DNA from: Vibrio atlanticus
GTDB lineage: Bacteria > Pseudomonadota > Gammaproteobacteria > Enterobacterales > Vibrionaceae
Direction of reading: 5' to 3'
Assembly: GCF_024347315.1 (NCBI RefSeq)
Contig: NZ_AP025460.1
Coordinates: 1,054,001-1,118,000, forward strand
Length of the DNA stretch: 64,000 nucleotides
Each line of letters opens with the position of its first letter. The first letter of the stretch is position 1. Positions 1 through 9,351 of this stretch are shown one piece after another. The notes under the pieces are model-generated. The model was not told the DNA's origin. It made no database searches and saw only the letters and a list, made by a program, of their open reading frames with translations. Both the position numbers and the translations under genes were made by a program.

Positions 1-370
1 GAATTTGTTCGCCAATTTCATCATTGAGATATTGGTTTAATGTGTCCTGATGTTCTCGAGTGAATTGTTCCATTGAAAGCGCGATGTTTGATGTGGCGTT
101 GCGACGTGCTTTTAAGAAATCGGTTTGGAAGCGATGGATTGCCGAGTGAGTGTGCCATTCGCCAATAAGAACCACATCAGCGTCAATCAGCTGTTTAGGT
201 AATGCATCGAGAGACAGCGTTTCGCCTTGTGGAGAAGCAAACTGGTAATCATAGAATGTGGAAACGGTTTCCGTTTGCGTGTTAGCCACTTTTTGAGAAG
301 TGTTGTTTGAAGGTTGATTAGTACAAGCCGTGAGCAGGGTTGCTAATCCGATAAGAATAATACGTTGCAT
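1..370 (-). CDS. ChaN family lipoprotein, N-terminal part
   Basis: The gene starts at an ATG at 370 behind a strong AAGGAGG ribosome site and runs off the left edge, so only about 123 residues are visible. They show a lipoprotein signal peptide with an LLTAC lipobox, a short linker, then VVLIGEWHTHSAIHRFQ and SMEQF, which are hallmarks of the ChaN family of haem-binding lipoproteins (EreA/ChaN-like fold). Members are membrane-anchored and have been linked to haem or iron uptake. A good match to a Fur box lies just upstream (430-444), which agrees with iron control. The family call is firm; the haem role comes from the family and is not shown here. Confidence 0.8.
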   Translation of the reverse strand, partial: MQRIILIGLATLLTACTNQPSNNTSQKVANTQTETVSTFYDYQFASPQGETLSLDALPKQLIDADVVLIGEWHTHSAIHRFQTDFLKARRNATSNIALSMEQFTREHQDTLNQYLNDEIGEQI

Positions 371-429
371 GAAATGCCTCCTTGAAGAACACGCATACTA
401 AAGGAGGCAAGATGATATTTCAATGCAAA

Positions 430-444
430 CGATAATCAATATCA
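430..444 (-). promoter_or_regulatory. candidate Fur box for the ChaN gene
   Basis: Read on the minus strand this is TGATATTGATTATCG, which matches the 7-1-7 Fur consensus TGATAAT-n-ATTATCA at all but two positions. It sits about 60 bp upstream of the ChaN-type start and 2 bp beyond the stop of rlmA. Confidence 0.5.
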
Positions 445-445
445 A

Positions 446-1261
446 TTAAATCTGTTTGCGGTACACTCGCAGCATAAAGTCCGCTTCACAGTTGAATTGC
501 TCAGCATCAATGAGTTGTTGTTTAAACTCTTCACTCGCTTTCCAAGCAAACGGCGTCATCTGTAGCAGGTCGAATGCGTCTGACCCCGATAGTTCCATCA
601 TATAGTTTAGTTGCTCTTGGTGATCAAGAGTAAAACCTTCAATCATTTCTGGATCTTCGTCGTGCAAGCGAACACCATCATAAATTGCATCACGCAGCTG
701 ATACAGGTGTCGGCTAGCAGGTGTCACGGTGATTACCACGCCATTGTCTTTGATGGTGCGCTGCAGCTCTTCAGCCTTGCAAGGCGCATAAATGCGTAGA
801 ATGCCGTCTAAGCTGTTTTCCGCAAAGGGCAGGCGATGGCTCGAAGCGACTGAGAAGTCGACAGCAGGGTAGCGTTTAGCTGCGTATTTGATAGCAATCT
901 TAGAAATGTCTAGGCCAAAAGTCGCACCATTCTTTTCTTGAAGGTTTACCGCAATTTCATTGGTGTAATAACCTTCACCACAACCGATATCTAATAGGCT
1001 AGGGGCGGTTGCTGGCAGATAGCTCGCGCATAAACCAACAACGGCTTGACGCATTGGATCGTAGTGGTTGCCTTCAAGGAAGCGGCGGCGAGCCTGCATC
1101 ATCTCTTTGTTGTCACCTGGATCTTTTGAGCGTTTGTGGTGTGCTGGCATCAAATTAACATAGCCTTCTTTCGCTAGGTCGAACTGATGGTTCTTTTCAC
1201 ACTTAAACGTACGATCGTTTTGAGATAAAGGTTGGTGACACAAAGGGCATTGGTAAGTCAT
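446..1261 (-). CDS. rlmA: 23S rRNA (guanine(745)-N(1))-methyltransferase RlmA
   Basis: 271 residues, the usual family length. The N-terminus has a zinc-binding site made of CPLC (residues 5-8) and CEKNH (21-25). The SAM-binding motif LLDIGCGEGYYT follows near residue 90, and the methyltransferase fold continues to the end. The enzyme methylates N1 of G745 in helix 35 of 23S rRNA in the cytoplasm. It is transcribed towards the ChaN-type gene, with 75 bp and a Fur box between them, so the two are probably separate units. The assignment is secure from the zinc motif plus the SAM motif. Confidence 0.9.
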   Translation of the reverse strand: MTYQCPLCHQPLSQNDRTFKCEKNHQFDLAKEGYVNLMPAHHKRSKDPGDNKEMMQARRRFLEGNHYDPMRQAVVGLCASYLPATAPSLLDIGCGEGYYTNEIAVNLQEKNGATFGLDISKIAIKYAAKRYPAVDFSVASSHRLPFAENSLDGILRIYAPCKAEELQRTIKDNGVVITVTPASRHLYQLRDAIYDGVRLHDEDPEMIEGFTLDHQEQLNYMMELSGSDAFDLLQMTPFAWKASEEFKQQLIDAEQFNCEADFMLRVYRKQI

Positions 1262-1454
1262 TGCGAACTCGAGGTAGAAATTTCAAGTCCAAAATTTTAA
1301 CAGGAAGCATTGTGGGGCGCTAGAATAAACGCAGCTGTCTTGGTTTACGGCAATTAGTGAAGATACAGAGGCTGTCAGTGAAGAGATAGAGCCAACGTAT
1401 GGTTGGCTCTATTGGTTATGAGCAAGTCACTGATAGAAACAGTGAACTCGGCTT

Positions 1455-3491
1455 TTAGCTAAAGAAGTTAACTTGGTTCTTTAACGACTCAGCTTGTTTT
1501 TGAAGTTCATCAGCACTGTGAGAGGTCTTAGCGCTGGTTTCACGGCTTTGCTGGTTCAAATCGCTGATCGCATGCGCGTTCGCTGCTATTTCTTGAGAAA
1601 CCTGAGCTTGCTCTTCTGATGTCGCAGCAATGGTTTCAGCTTGAGAAGCAATAGATTCAACTTGAGAGGCAATCGACTCTAAGGCTGTGCCTGCTTCTTG
1701 CGCTTTATCAAGTACTTGGTTGGCATTCGATTGGCTTTGTGTCATCAGGTTCACGGCATTGTTAGTTGAAGATTTCAACTTCTCGATGATGCTCACTACG
1801 TCTTGTACTGACGTTTGTGTACGATGAGCCAATGTTCTTACTTCGTCAGCGACCACGGCAAAACCACGACCCTGATCACCCGCTCGCGCTGCTTCTATTG
1901 CAGCGTTCAACGCAAGTAAGTTGGTTTGTTCTGCGATGTCATCAATCATTTTGGTGACGGTTTGAATGCTTTCGCTATCAGAACTCACTTGCTCGATGGC
2001 CGATGCTGATTTGTCTAATTGATCATTTAGCTGGGCAACATCAATACACACACCTTCAACGACTTCTAAACCTTTCTGACTGTCTTCATTGGCAAGGCGA
2101 ACATTTTCAGCAATGCTATTCACTTGCTGCGCTACAGATTCTGCCGAGGTAGCCATCTCTTCAATTGCGGTAACGACTTGCTCAACCTGTGCTTGTTGGC
2201 GGTCAGATTGGCTCAGATTGTGGCTAGCATCCTGTGACACACTGCTAGAGCTGTTTTGTACTTGATCACTGGTCGTACGAATTTCTCCAACGAGTGTATT
2301 CAATTGAGCAGCCATATTCGCAACGCCGGTATTTAGGTTGCTGATTTCATTCTTAGTCTGTTTGCCGTTGTTTGGAATATGTAAGCTGACTTCGCCTTTT
2401 CCTAAGCGCATCATGTATTCGTTTAAAGTCGTTAACGGCGTCAAGGTACGGTTCAATACGAGCGTTAACACGACGATGGTAGCGGCGGCAATCAAGGTCG
2501 CGATTATCGCGATAAGTTTCAGCAGTTCGTCACTGCCTTTAGTGACTTCATTAATAAATGTGCCGCCAAGTAGTTTCCAATTCCACCCCGGGACTTTGGT
2601 ATAGACGAGGTATTTTTCGCCCACTGTTCCTTGATACTCAAAAGGGTAGAGAATCAAGCCGGATGGCTGCTCAAAGAGCTGATAGAAAGGTTTGTTACCG
2701 TCGTAGTCGGCAACATCCACAATAGATTTATCACCTCCAGCATTAGTAGGGTGCAGTAAGTACTGGCCTTGATGCTCTTCTTCATTGTCAACGATGATGG
2801 TATAGCCAGTATCGCCCCATGAGACAGAACGCAATGACTCGAACAGGTTTTGTGTCGCCTCTTCTACGGGTAGACCAATGAAAGAGACACCGTTAACTTT
2901 GCCTTGCGCATTCGTTAAAGGTGCGTAGTAGGTAATGTAGCGTTGGCCGAAGAGCTTCACTTGCGCGTAATAAGCTTCGCCATTTTTGAGTTTGTTATAG
3001 CCAGGATGATCCTTGCCTAACGTTGTGGCAACCACACGTTCCCCTGACGGTTTTTTAAGAGAAGTAGACACGCGAATAAAGTCATCGCCAAATGGGGCAA
3101 ATAGGGTTGCTACAGCGCCGGTGTCGCGAGTAAAGCTATCAACGAGTTTAGTGTCGTTGATTAGGCTCTCACCATATTGAGTCAGGTTAGGAATGGAATG
3201 ACCGTTGAACTCAACGTCGTAATTCTCAACATAAACACCTGCTAGATAACCGTTACGAAAGGTGGATTCTAAAACTTTGGCGGTATGCAGGTAGGCATCG
3301 AATTGGCCAGATATGGTTTTGGCCATCGCTTCTACTTTGGATTGGTGTTCCCTTAACGTGTTGTCTAATAATACTTGTGAGGCATTGCGATACACGAGCG
3401 TTGCGATAGAGCCAAAGGCGATAAGTAAGCACAGCAAAATGACCAACTTAAGTTGGAAGCCAACACTTTGATTTTTGTATTTCTCGAACAT
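1455..3491 (-). CDS. methyl-accepting chemotaxis protein with dCache sensor
   Basis: 678 residues. A transmembrane helix at about 15-35 is followed by a long periplasmic region of about 270 residues with dCache-type features ([13 protein letters not shown], then [13 protein letters not shown]), a second transmembrane helix near 325-350, a HAMP domain, and the cytoplasmic signalling hairpin. The hairpin tip contains [19 protein letters not shown], the conserved CheA/CheW-binding region. No C-terminal CheR/CheB-binding pentapeptide is present (it ends NQVNFFS). The ligand cannot be told from sequence. The gene is monocistronic by position, and a sigma-28-like element lies upstream at 3576-3583. 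Confidence 0.9.
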   Translation of the reverse strand: MFEKYKNQSVGFQLKLVILLCLLIAFGSIATLVYRNASQVLLDNTLREHQSKVEAMAKTISGQFDAYLHTAKVLESTFRNGYLAGVYVENYDVEFNGHSIPNLTQYGESLINDTKLVDSFTRDTGAVATLFAPFGDDFIRVSTSLKKPSGERVVATTLGKDHPGYNKLKNGEAYYAQVKLFGQRYITYYAPLTNAQGKVNGVSFIGLPVEEATQNLFESLRSVSWGDTGYTIIVDNEEEHQGQYLLHPTNAGGDKSIVDVADYDGNKPFYQLFEQPSGLILYPFEYQGTVGEKYLVYTKVPGWNWKLLGGTFINEVTKGSDELLKLIAIIATLIAAATIVVLTLVLNRTLTPLTTLNEYMMRLGKGEVSLHIPNNGKQTKNEISNLNTGVANMAAQLNTLVGEIRTTSDQVQNSSSSVSQDASHNLSQSDRQQAQVEQVVTAIEEMATSAESVAQQVNSIAENVRLANEDSQKGLEVVEGVCIDVAQLNDQLDKSASAIEQVSSDSESIQTVTKMIDDIAEQTNLLALNAAIEAARAGDQGRGFAVVADEVRTLAHRTQTSVQDVVSIIEKLKSSTNNAVNLMTQSQSNANQVLDKAQEAGTALESIASQVESIASQAETIAATSEEQAQVSQEIAANAHAISDLNQQSRETSAKTSHSADELQKQAESLKNQVNFFS

Positions 3492-3575
3492 GAATTCACT
3501 ATCCTGTCTTCATTGAGGTGTTGTTAAGTGGTTTTAGATAAGTTTGTTATTGAGCCTCCTATCATAAGAACTTAT

Positions 3576-3583
3576 TTATAGGC
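3576..3583 (-). promoter_or_regulatory. sigma-28 (FliA)-like -10 element
   Basis: On the minus strand the sequence GCCTATAA matches the FliA -10 consensus GCCGATAA at seven of eight bases, about 85 bp upstream of the chemoreceptor start. The matching -35 (TAAA) is weak, so this is only a candidate. Chemoreceptor genes are commonly FliA-dependent. Confidence 0.35.
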
Positions 3584-3751
3584 AGTAATTGATAAGAATT
3601 AATGAATTGATAGTTATATTTATAAATTATGGTGTATGAGATATGAAATGTAATTTGGAATGTATTTGAATCTGAGTAGGTAAACTTTGTCTGCGTTAAA
3701 TTACAAACTGGTCATGGGAATAGAGATGGAGATAGAGAGGGTTAGGGGCAA

Positions 3752-3780
3752 TAAAAATGCAGCTCATGGGCTGCATTTTC
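3752..3780 (-). terminator. intrinsic terminator of yeaD
   Basis: On the minus strand the stem AAAATGCAGC/GCTGCATTTT is followed by a T-rich run. It lies 26 bp after the yeaD stop. Confidence 0.75.
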
Positions 3781-3805
3781 GTATCTAATTGGCGTAGCTT
3801 TAAGC

Positions 3806-4690
3806 TTATTTCGAAGCAATCACCGTAATCAGCTGGTGGCTTTCACCAGGCTGTAACGTTTTGCCTGCTTCTAAGCTTGGTGCGTGCAGTGTTGACTCTA
3901 CACACATCATGGTTAGATAACCATCGTCTTGCATGTCGCCCATACCTGCAGCCCCTTCCGCCCACGGGTTCCAAAGTACTGCGGAGTTATGACCGTGGTT
4001 TTCAACTGTTAGCGTGCGATCCAGCTTTTTGTCAGCAACAAAGATTTGCGCTTCTGGTTGCGTGTAAACGCGGTCAATCGTGTCAGTCAGTACCAGTTCA
4101 GCACCACCTTGGCAGATCTTGCCACCTTGTAGGCTATCAATGTACTCAGCACCCATACCCGTTGTGGTTGTGTTGTGAATATCGCCAACGTTTAGGTAAG
4201 TGTGCAGTGCACCAGAGAAAGTCCATGGCTGAGAATCAGTGTTCTTCACGTCCAGCGTTACTTTTAGCTGCTCGCCGATCTCAACATTCAAACGTGCATC
4301 AAACTGATTAGGCCATACTGCTAGCGTCTCTTCGCTTGGCTTCAGACCTAAGCTAACAATCACGCCAGCTTCGCTTTCACGGTGCTCAACCAATTGCCAT
4401 TCGCTTGAACGTGCAAAACCATGTGCTGGTGCTGCAATGCGACCAAACCAAGGCCAACATACTGGAATACCACCACGCAGAGCCGTTTTGCCATCGAATT
4501 TAGCTTGTTGGCTCATCCAAATTAGGTCTTCTTGACCTTGCGGTTGGAATGACACGACATGACCGCCAAACAACGAAATCGCTGCGTTTGCTTTATCGTG
4601 GATAACACGAACCAGTTTTACACCTTCGTGCTCAACGATAGTGACGTTGTCAGAAAGTACCGACAGTGCAGGTAGAGTAGATAAATCCAT
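3806..4690 (-). CDS. yeaD: D-hexose-6-phosphate mutarotase (YeaD-type)
   Basis: 294 residues, typical for the aldose-1-epimerase-related YeaD family. Visible family motifs are GGHVVSFQPQGQEDLIWMS, RGGIPVCWPWFG near residue 75, and HTYLNVGDI near 160, which carry the conserved arginine and histidine of the active site. The enzyme interconverts the anomers of hexose 6-phosphates such as glucose 6-phosphate. It lies downstream of gapA as in E. coli, but a strong terminator separates them here, so it may have its own promoter in the 240 bp gap or depend on read-through. Confidence 0.88.
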   Translation of the reverse strand: MDLSTLPALSVLSDNVTIVEHEGVKLVRVIHDKANAAISLFGGHVVSFQPQGQEDLIWMSQQAKFDGKTALRGGIPVCWPWFGRIAAPAHGFARSSEWQLVEHRESEAGVIVSLGLKPSEETLAVWPNQFDARLNVEIGEQLKVTLDVKNTDSQPWTFSGALHTYLNVGDIHNTTTTGMGAEYIDSLQGGKICQGGAELVLTDTIDRVYTQPEAQIFVADKKLDRTLTVENHGHNSAVLWNPWAEGAAGMGDMQDDGYLTMMCVESTLHAPSLEAGKTLQPGESHQLITVIASK

Positions 4691-4845
4691 TACATAATCC
4701 TTCTAAGGAAATTGAATTCAAATGCTGACTAGAGTGATGCTTGATTTTTCATGAGTAACAAGCAGAATCAGTATTAGAATTGAATTTTACGTTTGGGCTA
4801 TCTTGATGAGCTTAGACAGGCGCGGTTTAAAAGATAGCAGGTATT

Positions 4846-4873
4846 AAAAAGGCGACACTAAGGTCGCCTTTTT
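4846..4873 (-). terminator. intrinsic terminator of gapA
   Basis: A perfect stem AAAAAGGCGAC/GTCGCCTTTTT with a short loop and T-run lies 60 bp after the gapA stop. It can form on either strand but only gapA reads into it. Confidence 0.8.
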
Positions 4874-4932
4874 CAAAGTCTGCTCAAAGCAGTCTTCGTT
4901 AATGCTTATCTAAAGCTATTTCTAAAAAGAAA

Positions 4933-6054
<1,122 letters not shown>

Positions 6055-6286
6055 TTAACAATTGGGTGTAAGTGGTTGAAAATTGACCATTGCGAGTGGC
6101 TCTGTACCCTTCCAGTTGGGTAAAATACCTCTAAATGATGATTCACTTATGAGTGTATATGTACAATGTTTCCTGGTGAGAAAGTATGTGCTACAAAACG
6201 ACTCATATGCAAGCCTTTATAGAAAAAAGTAAATATAATAACTGATAATGTGGAGAGATATTAACGTGATTCAAAAGGGAGGAGAT

Positions 6287-6685
6287 ATGATAAAGCCTGA
6301 TGAATACTGGCGTGAACGCCTAACGGACGATGAATTTTCTGTGTGTCGTCAACGTGGTACCGAAGCCCCATATAGCGGTAAGTTACTGCACAACCATAAG
6401 ACGGGTGTCTACAGCTGCACATGCTGTGAAAGCCCTTTGTTTCTGTCGGATAACAAATATGATTCAGGGTGCGGTTGGCCAAGCTTTGATGCCCCTGTGA
6501 ATGATGAAGCAGTACGCTATATAGAAGATCTAAGTCACGGAATGAAGCGTGTAGAGATCCGTTGTACTGTTTGTGATAGCCATTTAGGTCACGTTTTTCC
6601 TGATGGTCCGAAGACAACCGGTGAACGGTTCTGTGTTAATTCTGTGTCGTTAATTTTCAACAAAAATGACGAAACTACCAAATAA
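6287..6685 (+). CDS. msrB: peptide-methionine (R)-S-oxide reductase MsrB
   Basis: 132 residues from the ATG at 6287, chosen because GGGAGGAG lies directly upstream and the protein then begins [13 protein letters not shown] as the family does. Two zinc-binding CxxC pairs are visible (CTCCES and [10 protein letters not shown]), followed by the catalytic cysteine in RFCVNSVSL. The enzyme reduces methionine-R-sulfoxide in oxidised proteins, using thioredoxin. It is divergent from gapA, as in E. coli, and ends before a bidirectional terminator shared with the convergent lipoprotein gene. Confidence 0.95.
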   Translation: MIKPDEYWRERLTDDEFSVCRQRGTEAPYSGKLLHNHKTGVYSCTCCESPLFLSDNKYDSGCGWPSFDAPVNDEAVRYIEDLSHGMKRVEIRCTVCDSHLGHVFPDGPKTTGERFCVNSVSLIFNKNDETTK

Positions 6686-6783
6686 CTTGTCACAATTGTC
6701 TAATCCTTACAGGCGTATTTGTTGGTTGAGTGGTACTGAACTGCCCAATAGCTCAGTATTTCAGAGTTATTTCTAGCACAAAT

Positions 6784-6817
6784 AAAAACAGCTACCATGA
6801 TGGTAGCTGTTTTTTTT
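6784..6817. terminator. bidirectional terminator after msrB and the DUF2989 gene
   Basis: A perfect stem AAAAACAGCTACCA/TGGTAGCTGTTTTT lies between two convergent genes and ends in a run of eight T on the plus strand and an A/T run on the other. Confidence 0.8.
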
Positions 6818-6865
6818 GAAAGCTCGTGAATAGAACGTTTGGACTAGAAAACGAGAACAGTGCGA

Positions 6866-7681
6866 TCAGTAACGAGGGACGATTGAAGAGCTGTAAACCT
6901 CATCTTCAATAGCTTCTACTATATTGTCCGCGTCTTGATTCAGTTGTTCGTATGTTGACTCATCGAAACGGTACAACACGGTAAGTTCTGCTTCCGAAGC
7001 AATAGGTACATCAAACTCTTTCGCTACCATGGCCCACACGTACGCCTTTTCCATATGCCCAAGGCTGTGGTTGATACTCGCCATCGATTTGAAGATCTCG
7101 GTGTTGACCTTCGAACCATTAGAAAGCGTTAACGCATTGTTGAGTAGCTTAAGCGTTTTTTCATGGTCACGGGTAGTATAAAAAGTGGCTAGCGCATATT
7201 GCATCTCTGCTGTGTTTAATGCTTCTGTCCCTTCTAATTGCAGGAAACTGCGTCTTGCGTTGGTATCCCCAGTTTGTGACCACATAAAATAAAGCGTTTC
7301 CGGGGTATTTGATCGCGAGAGTTCATCAACAATACGCTCAGACTCTTCGATACTATTCATTAAGGAGATGAAGCGACGTTCTTGAAGTTTGGATTGATCA
7401 ATCGTTTCAATTTGTGCTGCAAGTTCTAAACACTTTTTGTAGGCAGAGACTAATTCGAACTCTTTAATCTTATTGGTATCGCTGGGTTTTTCTTTTGCTT
7501 CAAATCGATGCCAGACGAGGTCGGTACGTGCGACACGGCACTGTCCGTCATTCATATTTAACTTTTCACACTGAAGCCACGGGTTGCTTTCGCACAATTG
7601 AGCGGTATTTTTGTTCCCGTCAAAACACCCAACCAGAGTGAAAGGCAATAGGCTTAGTACCAACCATTTCATAATTTTCAT
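6866..7681 (-). CDS. putative DUF2989 lipoprotein
   Basis: 271 residues with a lipoprotein signal (MKWLVLSLLPFTLVGCF), so the mature protein should be anchored by the cysteine after LVG. Four cysteines follow soon after (CESN, LQCEKL, GQCRV, KKCLEL). The C-terminal half is helical and resembles TPR/SEL1-type repeats (TAEMQYALATFYTTRD, HSLGHMEKAYVWAMV). It looks like the DUF2989 family of Vibrio and relatives, whose function is unknown. A second in-frame ATG three codons in (7672) is also possible as start; AAGGAA lies just before the first. Confidence 0.65.
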   Translation of the reverse strand: MKIMKWLVLSLLPFTLVGCFDGNKNTAQLCESNPWLQCEKLNMNDGQCRVARTDLVWHRFEAKEKPSDTNKIKEFELVSAYKKCLELAAQIETIDQSKLQERRFISLMNSIEESERIVDELSRSNTPETLYFMWSQTGDTNARRSFLQLEGTEALNTAEMQYALATFYTTRDHEKTLKLLNNALTLSNGSKVNTEIFKSMASINHSLGHMEKAYVWAMVAKEFDVPIASEAELTVLYRFDESTYEQLNQDADNIVEAIEDEVYSSSIVPRY

Positions 7682-7785
7682 ATTCCTTCACTTGTGATCA
7701 AATACACTTATTTTCAGTCAGGTTCTTGACTCAATTCTGATACGGGTTATTTTCTGGTGAAAATTGTTAAAACTAAGGCCTTACC

Positions 7786-8067
7786 ATGGATGCAGAACAA
7801 CTTCTTAGCGCAATGACCCCCGAGGTCTACGAACGTTTAAACTATGCAGTTGAAACGGGGAAATGGCCAGAAGGAACGGCGCTCTCTAAAGAACAGCGCG
7901 ACTCGTGTATGCAGGCGGTTATGTTGTATCAATCGAAACATAACTCTGAAGCTCAACATATGACAATTGCAGCCGGCGGAGAAATTAGCTTTAAATCAAA
8001 GTCTGAACTAAAGAAGCAGTTTAAGTCCGACCAAGAAGATATTGTTAGAGTTAATCCTAATCATTAG
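7786..8067 (+). CDS. yeaC: DUF1315 family protein YeaC
   Basis: 93 residues. The sequence MTPEVYERLNYAVETGKWP followed by LSKEQRDSCMQAVMLYQ is characteristic of the YeaC/DUF1315 family, small cytoplasmic proteins of unknown function. AAGG lies 7 bp before the ATG. It sits between msrB and ansA as in E. coli, although a lipoprotein gene on the other strand separates it from msrB here. Confidence 0.85.
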   Translation: MDAEQLLSAMTPEVYERLNYAVETGKWPEGTALSKEQRDSCMQAVMLYQSKHNSEAQHMTIAAGGEISFKSKSELKKQFKSDQEDIVRVNPNH

Positions 8068-8081
8068 GCTTAAATTACAAC

Positions 8082-8110
8082 AAAGGGGTGGCACTGTGCC
8101 ACCCCTTTTT
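8082..8110. terminator. bidirectional terminator between yeaC and ansA
   Basis: A stem of AAAGGGGTGGCA and TGCCACCCCTTT with a CTG loop is followed by a T-run. It lies 15 bp after the yeaC stop and about 105 bp beyond the convergent ansA stop. Confidence 0.75.
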
Positions 8111-8216
8111 TACTGTTAAGCTGTTTATTTATAAACAATAATACGATTTAGTTCAGGTTTACGTGAGGGGGCTTGATTAAAGGTAAGCCCTTGGCTAAAC
8201 GAATCGCAGGATAGGC

Positions 8217-9233
8217 TTATAAGCTCATCTCACCGCGTAACACTTGTTGCATTTGAGCCTTCACTTCTTCGTAGCTTAAATCTTGGCTCAATAGATAATG
8301 TAATTTCGCCAGTGCTGCTTCTGGTGTCATATCGTAACCACTGATAACGCCCGATTCTGCTAGTGCACAACCCGTCGCGTAACCACCCATGTTGACTTTA
8401 CCTGCCAAACACTGAGTTAGGTTCACCACAATCACACCTCGTTCTGAGGCATCTTTTAAGTGTTGAAGTAGTTCTTGATTTTGCGGTGCGTTACCAACAC
8501 CAAAAGTAAGCAGAATCATTGCATTTACAGGCTGTAGTAGCGTGTTGCGAATCACCTCATGCGAGATTCCTGGGTACATTGTAATTACACCGATGGGTTG
8601 CGGAGTAATGTTATGAACCTTGAAAGCACCTTCAGGTTGTTCGTTTACCTTAACGTTATTGCTGATCTGGATATTGATACCCGCTTCTAGCAATGGAGTT
8701 AGGTTTGGAGAGGTAAACGCATTGAAGCCATCAGCGTGTGATTTTGTACTGCGGTTACCGCGCATCAACTTGTTGTTGAAGAACAGTGTCACTTCGTTGA
8801 TCGGGTAGTTCGCTGCAATGTGCAGAGCATTTAACAGGTTTGCTTGTCCGTCTGAACGTAATTCTGCTAATGGGATCTGAGAGCCCGTAACAATCACAGG
8901 TTTGCCGAGGTTTTCTAACATGAATGACAGAGCTGAGGCGGTGTAAGCCATAGTGTCTGTACCGTGCAGGATAACGAAACCATCGTACTTATCGTAGTTC
9001 GCGCGAATATCATCAGCGATAGTCTGCCAATCAAGTGGCGTCATATCTGAAGAGTCCATTAATGGAGAGTATTCATGAATGGTGTACTCAGGCATTTCTG
9101 GGCGATGGAATTCAGGCATGCCAGCTAGCTGCTTATCCATAAAACCTGCGACTGGGACATAGCCGTGGTCCAAAGACTTCTGCATGCCAATTGTGCCGCC
9201 GGTATACGCGATATAGATGTGTTTTCTTTCCAT
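8217..9233 (-). CDS. ansA: cytoplasmic L-asparaginase I
   Basis: 338 residues with no signal peptide, as expected for the cytoplasmic type I enzyme. The first catalytic threonine is in AYTGGTIGMQ near residue 12 and the second active-site segment is LHGTDTMAYTASALSF near residue 90, containing the Thr-Asp pair. It hydrolyses L-asparagine to aspartate and ammonia. It lies just downstream of sppA on the same strand, but a strong terminator between them suggests a separate transcript. Confidence 0.93.
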   Translation of the reverse strand: MERKHIYIAYTGGTIGMQKSLDHGYVPVAGFMDKQLAGMPEFHRPEMPEYTIHEYSPLMDSSDMTPLDWQTIADDIRANYDKYDGFVILHGTDTMAYTASALSFMLENLGKPVIVTGSQIPLAELRSDGQANLLNALHIAANYPINEVTLFFNNKLMRGNRSTKSHADGFNAFTSPNLTPLLEAGINIQISNNVKVNEQPEGAFKVHNITPQPIGVITMYPGISHEVIRNTLLQPVNAMILLTFGVGNAPQNQELLQHLKDASERGVIVVNLTQCLAGKVNMGGYATGCALAESGVISGYDMTPEAALAKLHYLLSQDLSYEEVKAQMQQVLRGEMSL

Positions 9234-9299
9234 GGCGATTAATACTTAGTGTGATATAGGGAACAGGGGGGCGATTATAGCGAATTATCATGCAATAAA

Positions 9300-9328
9300 A
9301 AGAGGCGCCTCACACAGAGGCGCCTCTT
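9300..9328 (-). terminator. intrinsic terminator of sppA
   Basis: A 12-bp perfect stem AAGAGGCGCCTC/GAGGCGCCTCTT with a 5-nt loop is followed on the minus strand by TTTATT, 24 bp after the sppA stop. Confidence 0.8.
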
Positions 9329-9351
9329 GATAACAAAGCGTTGAGCTTATC

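Larger units (their letters stand above)
3492..3805. other. intergenic region between chemoreceptor and yeaD
   Basis: No gene is seen in these 314 bp. The left part is the leader of the chemoreceptor gene and carries a sigma-28-like -10 element. The right part holds the intrinsic terminator of yeaD (3752-3780). Confidence 0.6.

Noticed and set aside
3877..4311. 144-codon frame antisense to yeaD
   Set aside because: It lies wholly opposite a well-supported gene and shows no family features.
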